Shown: positions 42,743 through 51,430 of the stretch, piece after piece | Numbering within the stretch: the first letter of the stretch is position 1 | How the letters are laid out: each line of letters begins with the position of its first letter | Assembly (NCBI RefSeq): GCF_042731755.1 | Contig: NZ_JBHWLR010000003.1 | Span: 248,001-312,000 of the forward strand | DNA from: Promicromonospora sp042731755 | GTDB lineage: Bacteria; Actinomycetota; Actinomycetes; Actinomycetales; Cellulomonadaceae | Direction of reading: 5' to 3' | Length of the DNA stretch: 64,000 bases | The notes under the pieces: generated by a model | Databases searched by the model: none | What the model was told of the DNA's origin: nothing | Seen by the model: the letters and a program-made list of their open reading frames with translations, nothing else | Translations under genes and position numbers: made by a program

Positions 42743-43897
42743 TCAGAGAGCCTCCTCGGCCAGCGTGCCGGTGTACTCGTCGCCGCCGTCACCCACGTGC
42801 GTGGCGCCGGCCTGGCCCTTGGCCTGGGCGGCGGCGACGCGCTCGGCGTGCGTCGGCGGGTTGGCCGGCACGTCCTTCGGGAGCTTCGCGTCGGCGATCT
42901 TGCGCAGCTCCGGCACGACGTCGGAGGCGAGGATGTCGATCTGCTCCAGGACGGTCTTCAGCGGCAGGCCGGCGTGGTCCATGAGGAACATCTGGCGCTG
43001 GTAGTAGCCGACCTCGTCGATGAACGAGCCGTACCGGTCGACGACCTCCTGCGGGGAGCCGACGGTCAGCGGGGTGTCGCGCGTGAAGTCCTCCATCGTG
43101 GGGCCGTGCCCGTAGACGGGCGCGTTGTCGAAGTACGGCCGGAACTCGCTGATGGCGTCCTGGCTGTTCTTGCGCATGAAGGCCTGGCCGCCGAGGCCCA
43201 CGATCGCCTGGTCCGCGCGGCCGTGGCCGTAGTGCTCGAACCGCTGGCGGTAGAACTGCACCATCTGCTTGGTGTGGCTCATCGGCCAGAAGATGGCGTT
43301 GTGCAGGAACCCGTCACCGTAGTAGGCGGCCTGCTCGGCGATCTCGGGGCTGCGGATCGACCCGTGCCACACGAACGGCGGCACGCCGTCCAGCGGGCGC
43401 GGCGTGGCGGTGAAGCCCTGCAGCGGGGTGCGGAACTTGCCCTCCCAGTCCACGACGTCCTCGGTCCACAGGCGGCGAACCAGGGCGTAGTTCTCGATGG
43501 CCAGCGGGATGCCCTGGCGGATGTCCTGCCCGAACCACGGGTAGACGGGGCCGGTGTTGCCGCGGCCCATCATGAGGTCCATGCGACCGTTCGAGATGAC
43601 CTGCAGCATCGCGTACTCCTCGGCGATGCGGACCGGGTCGTTGGTCGTGATGAGCGTCGTGGCCGTGGACAGGGTGATGTCCTTGGTCACGCCCGCGAGG
43701 TAGCCGAGCATCGTCGTCGGGCTCGAGGCCACGAACGGCGGGTTGTGGTGCTCACCGGTGGCGAAGACGTCGAGGCCTGCCTCGTCCGCGTGCTTCGCGA
43801 TGGTGAGCATGGCCCGGACGCGCTCGGTGTCGTCCGGGGTGTGCCCGGTGGTCGGGTCCGTCGTCACGTCGCTGACACTGAAGATCCCGAACTGCAT
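42743..43897 (-). CDS. LLM class flavin-dependent oxidoreductase, CE1758 family
   Basis: A 384-residue luciferase-like monooxygenase: QFGIFSVSDVTTDPTTGHTPDD, FATGEHHNPPFVASSPTTMLGYLAGVT, GRMDLMMGRGNTGPVYPWFGQD and FVWHGSIRSPEIAEQAA are diagnostic of the CE1758 group. It acts with the reductase encoded next to it; the substrate is unknown. ATG 43897 has GAGGAG at 9 nt; a longer start at 43954 would put a palindromic operator inside the gene. Confidence 0.93.
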   Translation of the reverse strand: MQFGIFSVSDVTTDPTTGHTPDDTERVRAMLTIAKHADEAGLDVFATGEHHNPPFVASSPTTMLGYLAGVTKDITLSTATTLITTNDPVRIAEEYAMLQVISNGRMDLMMGRGNTGPVYPWFGQDIRQGIPLAIENYALVRRLWTEDVVDWEGKFRTPLQGFTATPRPLDGVPPFVWHGSIRSPEIAEQAAYYGDGFLHNAIFWPMSHTKQMVQFYRQRFEHYGHGRADQAIVGLGGQAFMRKNSQDAISEFRPYFDNAPVYGHGPTMEDFTRDTPLTVGSPQEVVDRYGSFIDEVGYYQRQMFLMDHAGLPLKTVLEQIDILASDVVPELRKIADAKLPKDVPANPPTHAERVAAAQAKGQAGATHVGDGGDEYTGTLAEEAL

Positions 43898-43948
43898 GAT
43901 GCTGTGCTCCTCGATCGTGGTGCTCCTGAGCGGGTCGCCGCTCGCGCT

Positions 43949-43968
43949 GTTCATGCATCTGCATGAAC
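43949..43968. promoter_or_regulatory. Perfect 20-bp palindrome upstream of the flavin monooxygenase operon
   Basis: GTTCATGCA-TC-TGCATGAAC, 9-bp arms. It ends 52 bp ahead of the ATG, the usual place for a repressor site of the MarR or TetR type. No such regulator is encoded next to it in this window. Confidence 0.65.
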
Positions 43969-44146
43969 ATGGGTCTCAACCGGCGACCCGTGCTGATTGT
44001 TCCCGCCACAAACACGGTCACCTGCCGCGACGTACGTGAGATCGCGCACATCCACACCCAGTTTGCCCGGAGTGCGCTTGCGCGCGCACGTCCGGTCGGT
44101 AGCCTGGATTGGCACGGCTGGTCGTCAGACCGCTGAAACCTGGGCT

Positions 44147-44172
44147 GGAACATCACAGAGGGTCCCTGCGTT
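44147..44172 (+). promoter_or_regulatory. SigR/SigH-type promoter of rbpA
   Basis: GGAAC (44147-44151), 18 bp, GTT (44170-44172): matches the SigR consensus GGAA(T)-N18-GTT. It lies 53 bp ahead of the GTG. Thiol-stress control of rbpA by SigR is established in Streptomyces. Confidence 0.65.
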
Positions 44173-44225
44173 GGCTATACGGACCTTTTTCCGCCACCAA
44201 TCCCGACAACCCTCTGGAGGACATC

Positions 44226-44570
44226 GTGCCTGACCGGTCCCTGCGCGGTATGAGCATCGGTAGTAAGAGCATGGAGTCCGACGAGGGCGTGGACTTCGCC
44301 CCTCGGTTCCAGGCCTACTACGACTGCCCCAACGGCCACACCATCATCCTGCCCTTCGCCACCGACGCGGACGTACCCCCGATCTGGGAGTGCCGCTGCG
44401 GCGAGGAGGCGCTCCTGCGCGACGCCGAGAAGCCCGAGCCGAAGGCGACCAAGCCGCAGCGCACCCACTGGGACATGCTGCTCGAGCGCCGCACGGTCAA
44501 GGAGCTCGAGGACCTGCTCGACGAGCGCCTCGAGCTGCTGCGCGCCGGCAAGCTCCGCCGCTCGGCCTGA
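44226..44570 (+). CDS. rbpA: RNA polymerase-binding protein RbpA
   Basis: A 114-residue actinobacterial transcription factor that binds RNA polymerase and group 1/2 sigma factors. It has SLRGMSIGSKSMESDEGVDFAPR, the zinc-binding core YDCPNGHTIILPFATDADVPPIWECRCGEEA with its cysteines, and the sigma-interaction helix VKELEDLLDERLELLR. The GTG start follows GGAGGACATC. It has its own promoter and terminator. Confidence 0.97.
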   Translation: MPDRSLRGMSIGSKSMESDEGVDFAPRFQAYYDCPNGHTIILPFATDADVPPIWECRCGEEALLRDAEKPEPKATKPQRTHWDMLLERRTVKELEDLLDERLELLRAGKLRRSA

Positions 44571-44621
44571 GCAAGCCGCCTGAGCCAGCGAGCAAGCAGG
44601 ACAAGCAAGCAGGACACAAGT

Positions 44622-44664
44622 AAGACCGCCGGCCCGAACCTCACGGTTCGGGCCGGCGGTCTTT
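44622..44664 (+). terminator. Strong rho-independent terminator of rbpA
   Basis: A perfect 19-bp stem, AAGACCGCCGGCCCGAACC with its complement, around a TCAC loop, ending in CTTT. It serves the convergent rbpA and lnt genes. Confidence 0.93.
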
Positions 44665-44712
44665 CTCGTACGTGTCTTTTCTCGTACGTGTGGGTCCAGC
44701 GGCGGTCGCGTC

Positions 44713-46446
44713 CTACCCCCGGGCCCGACGCCGCGCGCCGATCCCGCCCACGACGCCCGCCACCACCAGCACGAGCGCGAGGCCGCCCACGATCCAGCCC
44801 GGCCAGTACCCGGCCGCCACCGCGGGCGTGATCGAGGACCGCAGCGGCAGGTCCACCACGAACTGGTCGGCCGTGAACAGCTCCGTGTCGCGCACCACGG
44901 TGCCGTCCGGCGTGATGACACCCGAGACACCGACCGTGGAGATCTGCACCGCCGCCCGCCCCGTCGTGATCGCCTGCAGCCGCGACATCGCGAGCTGCTG
45001 CGTCGACTCCGCCGTCCACCCGAACGACGCGTTGTTCGTCGGGATCACCAGCACCTGCGCACCCTCCAGGACCGCGTCCCGGATGATCTCGTCGTACGCC
45101 ACCTCGAAGCAGATGATGGTGCCCAGCCGGTACGCGTCCTGACCCAGCCGGCTCGGCACGTCCACGTACGGCGGGTTGACCCCCGGGATCATGTCCGTGG
45201 TCACCCGGTCCACCTGGTCCGAGAACAGCCGCAGGATCGACCGCAGCGGGATGTACTCACCGAACGGCGCCGGGTGCTGCTTCGCATACCGGGCGATCAC
45301 GCCCTGCCCCGCCTGCCACAGCAGCGACACGTTGTACCGGCCGCCGCTCTCCGGGAACTCCTGCGCCCCCACCAGGATCGGCGCACCCACCGCCGTCGAT
45401 GCGTTGTCCAGGCCGCGCGCCACGTCCGGCGTCGTCTGCGGGTCCAGGTCGCTGCCGTTCTCCGGCCACAGCACCACGTCCAGCTCACCGGCGAAGTCCT
45501 CCGCCAGCACGTACGTGCCCTCCAGGTGGTTGTTCAGCACCTCGGCCCGGTTCGCGAACGCCCCCAGGCCCGGCTCCCCCACGTTGCCCTGCACGGCGCC
45601 CGCCCACAGCTGCCCGTCCTCCGCCAGGTCGCTCCCGGCGTCGTACACCTGCTGACCCTCCGGCGTCTCGACGGCACCGGCGCTCGCGGACGAGGGCAGC
45701 GGCAGCACCAGCGGCACGACGGCGACCGCGACACCGAGGGCGAGGGCGCCGACGGAGCGGCCCACCGAAGAACGGACGGTGACAGAGCTGGCGGGCACAG
45801 ACCCGGTTGTGACAGACCCGTCCTCCGCCTGCCCCGCCGTCGACACCCGCGCTGTGCGGGCGGTACGGGCAGCGCGGGAGATCCGGACGGCCCGGACCAG
45901 GCCCGCGACGGCCAGGGCGAGCAGCGCGCCCGCGAAGGCGACCAGGAGGCTGACGGCGACGGTGCCGCCGAGCCAGGCGGCGCGGCCGGTCGGGGTGCCG
46001 GCCATGGTCCAGGCGAGGCGGCCCCACGGGAACCCGCCGAACGGGATCTCGGCGCGCCACTGCTCGACGGCGACGAACAGCACGGCGAACGCGGCGGCCA
46101 GGCGCCAGCCGCGCCGGCGCAGGAACCGCGCGCGGCGCGCCCAGGTCCACAGCACGCCGAAGCCGCCGATGAACAGCGCCTCCAGCGCGGACAGCGCGAT
46201 CCAGGGCGCGGCCTCGGTGGACTCGTGGGCCCACCACAGGTGCGGCAGGAAGAACGAGATGCCGAACAGGAACCCGATCAGCAGGTTCCACCAGGCGTTG
46301 TCGCGGCCGAGGGCCCAGTACAGGACGGCGACGGCGACGAACGCGGCGGGCCACACGCCGGCGTCGGGGAACGCGGACCAGAGGACGAGGCCACCGGCCA
46401 CCGCGAGGAACAAGGACAGCAGCCGGGACGGCTCACGCAAGCGCAC
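44713..46446 (-). CDS. lnt: Apolipoprotein N-acyltransferase
   Basis: A 577-residue membrane enzyme adding the third acyl chain to lipoproteins. About seven N-terminal helices precede a nitrilase-like domain with the catalytic Glu in WPENGSD (about 329), Lys in YAKQHPAPFGEYIP (about 387) and Cys in ICFEVAYD (about 445). A Ser/Thr/Ala-rich insertion (TAGQAEDGSVTTGSVPASS) lies between two helices. The GTG start is at 46446. There is no fused Ppm1 domain. Convergent with rbpA. Confidence 0.95.
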   Translation of the reverse strand: MRLREPSRLLSLFLAVAGGLVLWSAFPDAGVWPAAFVAVAVLYWALGRDNAWWNLLIGFLFGISFFLPHLWWAHESTEAAPWIALSALEALFIGGFGVLWTWARRARFLRRRGWRLAAAFAVLFVAVEQWRAEIPFGGFPWGRLAWTMAGTPTGRAAWLGGTVAVSLLVAFAGALLALAVAGLVRAVRISRAARTARTARVSTAGQAEDGSVTTGSVPASSVTVRSSVGRSVGALALGVAVAVVPLVLPLPSSASAGAVETPEGQQVYDAGSDLAEDGQLWAGAVQGNVGEPGLGAFANRAEVLNNHLEGTYVLAEDFAGELDVVLWPENGSDLDPQTTPDVARGLDNASTAVGAPILVGAQEFPESGGRYNVSLLWQAGQGVIARYAKQHPAPFGEYIPLRSILRLFSDQVDRVTTDMIPGVNPPYVDVPSRLGQDAYRLGTIICFEVAYDEIIRDAVLEGAQVLVIPTNNASFGWTAESTQQLAMSRLQAITTGRAAVQISTVGVSGVITPDGTVVRDTELFTADQFVVDLPLRSSITPAVAAGYWPGWIVGGLALVLVVAGVVGGIGARRRARG

Positions 46447-46525
46447 GATCGCAGCCTACCGGCGCGAAGGGGACCCTCAGAGCGTCTCGTGTCGGGTCGG
46501 AGCGTGTCGGGCAAACTGTGTCGGG

Positions 46526-48307
46526 TCAGAGCGTGTCGTGCAGGACCACGCCGTCGCGCAGGGTGTGCAGGCACTCGGGCTGCACGGCGTCGGGCGAGAG
46601 GTCGGGCAGGAGCGGTGTTCCGGCGCGGGCCTCCTCGCTCCAGGAGCTGAGCCGCCCGGGGGCGGCCTGCACGCCGAGGTGCTCGGCCCGCCAGACGGCG
46701 AGGTGGGCGGGCGCGCCCACGCGGAGCTGGCCGGCGCCGGTGTGGTCCAGGCCCGCCAGGCGCCAGCCGCCGCGGGTGTGGGCGCGGAACGCCGCTCCCG
46801 CCGAGATGCGCTGGTCGGGGTCCTCGTGGCTGGTCGCGGCTCGCACGCCCTGCCAGGGGTCGACCGGGGTGACGGGGGTGTCGGAGCCGAACGCGAGCGG
46901 CACGCCCGCCTGCGCGAGGTCGGCGAACGGCATGATCGACCCGGCGCGCGAGGCGCCGAGCCGGGACGCGTAGACGCCCTTGGCGCCGCCGAACGAGGAC
47001 TCGAACGCGGGCTGCACCGACAGGCCGATGCCGTGCACCAGGAGCGCGGCGAGCGTGACGGCGTCCACGAACAGGGCGTGCTCGATGCGGTGGTGCCCGG
47101 CGCGCAGGGCGCTCTCGCCGCTGGTCTGGGCGGCGATCTGCAGCCCGAGCACCATCTCGTCCATGGCGCGGTCGCCGATGACGTGGAACGCGGCCGGGCG
47201 TCCGACGCTCTGCACGGCGCTCAGGTGGTTCGCGATCTGGTCGGCGGTCAGGTACAGGTTCCCGGTCCACGGCGAGCCGTCGGGGTTGGTCAGGGCGCCG
47301 GTGAAGGAGCCGGAGGACGGGTCGGCGGGCAGGTCCGAGTACGGGCTGCGCATGGCGGCCGTGCGTGAGCCGATCGACCCGTCGACGTTCAGGTCGCCGC
47401 CGATCCCGGTCAGGAACGGCAGCTCGGCCAGGAGCGCGCGGGCGTCGTCAGGCGTGGCGCACAGCTCGCCGCGGTAGGCGGCCAGGTGCGGCAGGGCGAG
47501 CGCGTCGGGGTCGGCCAGGGCGTCGGCCGTGACCGACTCGGCCGCCAGGGCGTACAGCTCGGCCAGGCCCGCGCGGGTGTCGAGGTGCTCGCCGCTCATC
47601 TCGTGCACGGACACGACGCCGCGGGCGGCCCAGGCCGCCAGGGTCTCGCGGTACAGGCGGGTGCGGCGCTCGGGTGACAGGGCGTGCGCGACCTCGCGCA
47701 CGGTGTGGTGCAGGTCGGCGGTGACCAGGCCGGTGTCGGCGGGCGCGTCGGACCAGCCGGAGCCGGCCAGGCCCATACCGGTCCAGGCGGGGTCGCGCTC
47801 GATGCCCGCGCGGGCGGCGAGCGCGGAGGAGATGACCGCGGAGTGCACGTCGACGCGCGCCGCGTACACGGGGCGGCCGAGGCACGCGGCGTCCAGCTCC
47901 TGGCGCGTGAAGGCGCGCCGCTCGGGCCAGGCCTGCTCGTCCCAGCCGAAGGCCAGCAGCACCTGGTCGCCGGACGGGTCGGCCGCCGCGAGCCGGCGTG
48001 CGCCCTGGTGCAGGGCGGCCAGCGCGTCGGCCAGGGAGTGCACGCCGCCGGCGGACGTGAGATCCACGGAGTCGGCCGACAGGCCGGTCTCCAGGACGTG
48101 GGCGTGCGCGTCGACGAACCCGGGGGTGACGAGCGCGCCGTCGAGGTCGATCACGCGGTCGGCGCGGGCGGCGAGCCCGGCGGCGGTGTCGTCGGCGCCG
48201 AGCCACGCCACCACGCCGTCGTCCACGAGGATCGCCTCGGCGAACGGGTCTGCCCCGGAGTGGACGACGCCGTTGCGGTAAAGGATGGATCGGACAGGCT
48301 GGCTCAC
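46526..48307 (-). CDS. Amidohydrolase family protein (YtcJ-like)
   Basis: A 593-residue amidohydrolase-3 enzyme. VTPGFVDAHAHVLETG carries the HxH metal motif, AGHHRIEHALF the middle His, and LAFGSDTPVTPVDPWQGVRAA the catalytic Asp. The N- and C-terminal strands form the composite beta domain (ILVDDGVVAWLG). It hydrolyses C-N bonds; the substrate is unknown. GTG start. Upstream of lnt by 79 bp, same strand, so possibly cotranscribed. Confidence 0.92.
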   Translation of the reverse strand: MSQPVRSILYRNGVVHSGADPFAEAILVDDGVVAWLGADDTAAGLAARADRVIDLDGALVTPGFVDAHAHVLETGLSADSVDLTSAGGVHSLADALAALHQGARRLAAADPSGDQVLLAFGWDEQAWPERRAFTRQELDAACLGRPVYAARVDVHSAVISSALAARAGIERDPAWTGMGLAGSGWSDAPADTGLVTADLHHTVREVAHALSPERRTRLYRETLAAWAARGVVSVHEMSGEHLDTRAGLAELYALAAESVTADALADPDALALPHLAAYRGELCATPDDARALLAELPFLTGIGGDLNVDGSIGSRTAAMRSPYSDLPADPSSGSFTGALTNPDGSPWTGNLYLTADQIANHLSAVQSVGRPAAFHVIGDRAMDEMVLGLQIAAQTSGESALRAGHHRIEHALFVDAVTLAALLVHGIGLSVQPAFESSFGGAKGVYASRLGASRAGSIMPFADLAQAGVPLAFGSDTPVTPVDPWQGVRAATSHEDPDQRISAGAAFRAHTRGGWRLAGLDHTGAGQLRVGAPAHLAVWRAEHLGVQAAPGRLSSWSEEARAGTPLLPDLSPDAVQPECLHTLRDGVVLHDTL

Positions 48308-48402
48308 GGTGGGAACTGTATGCGATGCGGCGGGTCCACGCCCTGGTCAGCAGGGCGTGAACCCGCACAGTCACCCGCTCGGGGCTGGCTTCGCGGGCTG
48401 GC

Positions 48403-51321
48403 TCACAGGCTCGAGTAGGCCACCACACCGCGCAGGACGGCGTCCTGCGCCTTGCGTGCCGTGGCGCGCAGCTTGTCCGACGGCGCCGCGCCGCCGAGCT
48501 GGTCCAGCACGTCCACGACCTGCTTGCACCACCGGACGAAGTCGCCGGCGGCCAGGTCGGAGCCGCGCAGCACGCTGTCCAGGCCCTTGCCCGACGCCCA
48601 CCGGTACATCGCGCCGACCAGGCCCAGGTCGAGGGGTCCGGTCGCGTCGATGCCGTGCGCCTCTTCCAGGTCGTCCACCTCGGACCACACGCGCTGCGTG
48701 TCGTCCAGCACACCCGCGAGCCGGCCGGTCGGCCCGCCCGGGATGTACGGGTCGGGGGCGTCGTCCCGCCGGCCCTGGTACACGACCGTGGACACGACGG
48801 CGGCCAGGCCCGCGGCGTCGAGGCCGTCCCACACGCCGCGGCGCAGGCACTCGGCCAGCAGCAGGTCGTTCTCCGCGTACAGGCGGCGCAGCCACCGGCC
48901 GTCGTCGGTCACGCGGATCCGCTGCTCGGACGTGCGCTGCAGGTACCCGAGGGTGAGCAGCACGTCCAGGGTGCGGTCGAAGGTGCGGGCGATCGACCCG
49001 GTGCGGCCCTCGACGCGCCGCACGAGCTGGTCGTGCTCCCGCTTGAGCTTGTTCCAGCGCTCGGCCCAGCGGGCGTGGTCGTCCCGTTCGGGGCAGGCGT
49101 GGCACGGGTGGGCCTTCAGGGCCTTGCGCAGGCGGGCGAGCTCGGCGTCGGTCGCGGCGTCCGACCGGCGGCCGATCGCCGGCCTGCCGCCGCGCGCGGC
49201 CCGGCTCGCTGCGCTGCGCGACGGCGAGGTCGTGGAGTGCGCCGACGGCACGTCGTCCGCCAGGACGCCCAGGGCGTTGCGCATGGACGAGACCAGGTCG
49301 CGGCGCGCGTCGGGCTTGCGCGGGTTGAACGCCTTGGGGATCTTGACCGTGGTGACGGTCTCCAGGCCGTCGGGCGCGTCGGCCAGGGTCAGCTTCTTGA
49401 CCTGCCGCTCCTGGGTCAGCACCGTGGGCCGGGGCCCGTCGAACCCGCCGGGCTCCCCCGGGTCGAGCACGAGCACGTACCCGCGCCGGCGCCCGGACGG
49501 CACCTCGACGACGTCGCCGCGCCGCAGGTTCTCCAGGGACGAGACGATCTCGGCGCGGCGTGCGCCCGACGCGGCCCGGGACAGCTCGCGCTCGCGGTCC
49601 TTGATGGCGCTGCGCAGGTCCATGTACTCGCCGAAGTCGCCGACGTCGCAGGACATGGCCTTGGCGTACCCGTCGAGGGCCTCGGCGTGCGCCTGGGCCT
49701 GCTTGGCCAGCCCGACGACGCCGCGGTCGGCCTGGAACTGCGCGAACGAGGTCTCCAGGACCTCGCGGGCGCGGTCGCGGCCGACCTGGGCGACGAGGTT
49801 GACGGCCATGTTGTACGTGGGCCGGAAGCTCGACTTGAGCGGGTACAGGCGCTTGGACGCGAGGCCGGCGAGCGCCACGGGGTCCAGGGCCGGGTGGTCG
49901 ACGACGACGGCGTGGCCCTCGACGTCGATGCCACGGCGCCCGGCGCGGCCGGTGAGCTGGGTGAACTCCCCGGGCGTGACCGGGACGTGGCTGGAGCCGT
50001 CCCACTTGACGAGCTTGTCCAGCACGACGGACCGCGCGGGCATGTTGATGCCGAGCGCGAGGGTCTCGGTCGCGAACACGACCTTGACCAGGCCGCGTTC
50101 GAACAGGTCCTCGACGGTCTCCTTGAACACGGGCAGCATGCCGGCGTGGTGGGCGGCGATGCCGCGCGCCAGGGCCTGGGACCAGGCCCAGTACCCGAGC
50201 ACGTCGAGGTCCTCGGGCGGGATGGCGGCGGTGCGCTCCTCCACGACCGAGCGGATCGTGGCCTCCTCCTGCGGGGTGGTCAGCCGCAGCCCGGCCTTGA
50301 GGCACTGGTCGACGGCGGCCTCGCAGCCCGCGCGGGAGAACACGAAGTAGATCGCGGGCAGCAGGGCGTCGGCGTTCAGGGCGTCGATGACGATGAACCG
50401 CGGCGGGGTGCGCCGCCCGGGCCCGACGGCGCCGCTCGGGCCGTCGGCGCGCCGTCCGTTGCCGCCGCGGTACCCGCGGTCGCCCCGTCCGCGCCCGCGG
50501 CCCCGTCCGCCGTGGTCGCCGGGGCGGTTGCCGCCGCGCCCGGAGCGGAACGCGGCGCTCAGGTCGGGGTTGATGGGCGGGTTGGTGCCGGGGTCGGTCG
50601 GGTCGACGTGCCCGGCGTACAGGTCGAGCATGCGGGGCTTGCCGCGCGGCTCGGGCGAGGACATGAGCACGTGCTGCCACAGGGGCACGGGCCGTCGCTC
50701 GGAGACGACGACGGCGGTGTCGCCGCGCACCATCTCCAGCCAGTCGCCGAACTCCTCGGCGTTGGACACGGTGGCGCTCAGGGAGACGAGCTGCACGTCG
50801 TCGGAGAGGTGGATGATGACCTCTTCCCAGACGGGGCCGCGGAAGCGGTCGGCCAGGTAGTGCACCTCGTCCATGACGACGTACGCGAGCCCGTCCAGGG
50901 TCGAGGACCCGGCGTAGAGCATGTTGCGCAGCACCTCGGTGGTCATGACCACCACGGGTGCCTCGCCGTTGATCGTGGAGTCGCCGGTCAGCAGGCCCAC
51001 GTTCTCGGGGCCGTGGCGGCGCACGAGGTCGGCGTACTTCTGGTTGGACAGGGCCTTGATCGGCGTCGTGTAGAAGGCCTTGCGGCCCGACGCGAGAGCC
51101 AGGTGCACGGCGAACTCGCCCACGACGGTCTTGCCCGCCCCGGTCGGGGCCGCAACCAGCACGCCGCGCCCCTGTTCGAGGGCCTCGCAGGCAGCGACCT
51201 GGAAGTCGTCGAGCTCGAAGCCGATGACCTCCCGGAAGAGGGTCAGCTCCGGGTGCTCGGCCGCCGAACGGCTCTGGGACCGGAAGGCCGAGTACCGCTC
51301 GGCGGGGCTCAGGTCGTTCAT
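48403..51321 (-). CDS. helY: Ski2-like DEAD/DEAH-box RNA helicase (HelY type)
   Basis: A 972-residue superfamily 2 helicase. Walker A APTGAGKT (about residue 55), YTTPIKALSNQKY, TTEVLRNMLY, VVMDEVHYL (DEVH), SLSATVSN, then the second RecA domain with FATETLALGINMPA and QLTGRAGRRGID. The C-terminal part carries the arch/DSHCT-like region. A striking RGG-rich insertion lies at about residues 250-290. It is the HelY/Rv2092c-type gene found next to tatC in actinobacteria. ATG 51321 is preferred to GTG 51351. Confidence 0.93.
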   Translation of the reverse strand: MNDLSPAERYSAFRSQSRSAAEHPELTLFREVIGFELDDFQVAACEALEQGRGVLVAAPTGAGKTVVGEFAVHLALASGRKAFYTTPIKALSNQKYADLVRRHGPENVGLLTGDSTINGEAPVVVMTTEVLRNMLYAGSSTLDGLAYVVMDEVHYLADRFRGPVWEEVIIHLSDDVQLVSLSATVSNAEEFGDWLEMVRGDTAVVVSERRPVPLWQHVLMSSPEPRGKPRMLDLYAGHVDPTDPGTNPPINPDLSAAFRSGRGGNRPGDHGGRGRGRGRGDRGYRGGNGRRADGPSGAVGPGRRTPPRFIVIDALNADALLPAIYFVFSRAGCEAAVDQCLKAGLRLTTPQEEATIRSVVEERTAAIPPEDLDVLGYWAWSQALARGIAAHHAGMLPVFKETVEDLFERGLVKVVFATETLALGINMPARSVVLDKLVKWDGSSHVPVTPGEFTQLTGRAGRRGIDVEGHAVVVDHPALDPVALAGLASKRLYPLKSSFRPTYNMAVNLVAQVGRDRAREVLETSFAQFQADRGVVGLAKQAQAHAEALDGYAKAMSCDVGDFGEYMDLRSAIKDRERELSRAASGARRAEIVSSLENLRRGDVVEVPSGRRRGYVLVLDPGEPGGFDGPRPTVLTQERQVKKLTLADAPDGLETVTTVKIPKAFNPRKPDARRDLVSSMRNALGVLADDVPSAHSTTSPSRSAASRAARGGRPAIGRRSDAATDAELARLRKALKAHPCHACPERDDHARWAERWNKLKREHDQLVRRVEGRTGSIARTFDRTLDVLLTLGYLQRTSEQRIRVTDDGRWLRRLYAENDLLLAECLRRGVWDGLDAAGLAAVVSTVVYQGRRDDAPDPYIPGGPTGRLAGVLDDTQRVWSEVDDLEEAHGIDATGPLDLGLVGAMYRWASGKGLDSVLRGSDLAAGDFVRWCKQVVDVLDQLGGAAPSDKLRATARKAQDAVLRGVVAYSSL

Positions 51322-51373
51322 GGTGCACAGCCTACGGTCCCTGTCTGACACACCGGTATGACACCTGGCATCA

Positions 51374-51409
51374 CACCGGGGCGTGACACCTGTGTGTCAC
51401 GCCCCGGTG
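51374..51409 (-). terminator. 16-bp perfect hairpin downstream of tatC
   Basis: CACCGGGGCGTGACAC-CTGT-GTGTCACGCCCCGGTG. It lies between tatC and helY on the minus strand; no T run. Probably ends the tat transcript before helY. Confidence 0.65.
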
Positions 51410-51430
51410 CCGCCCAGGTACCGCGGGTCG

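Larger units (their letters stand above)
43898..44225. other. Divergent 328-bp intergenic region (LLM / rbpA)
   Basis: Holds the palindromic operator for the flavin operon at 43949-43968 and the SigR-like promoter of rbpA at 44147-44172. Nothing else recognised between 43970 and 44146. Confidence 0.6.

Noticed and set aside
43898..43954. Longer N-terminus for the CE1758-type monooxygenase
   Set aside because: It would place the 20-bp palindrome directly at the start codon with no room for a promoter, and ATG 43897 has a better ribosome site and family-typical N-terminus.
48371..51328. Second long frame on the minus strand overlapping helY
   Set aside because: Same strand, different frame, Arg/Pro-rich low-complexity translation; helY motifs are in the other frame.
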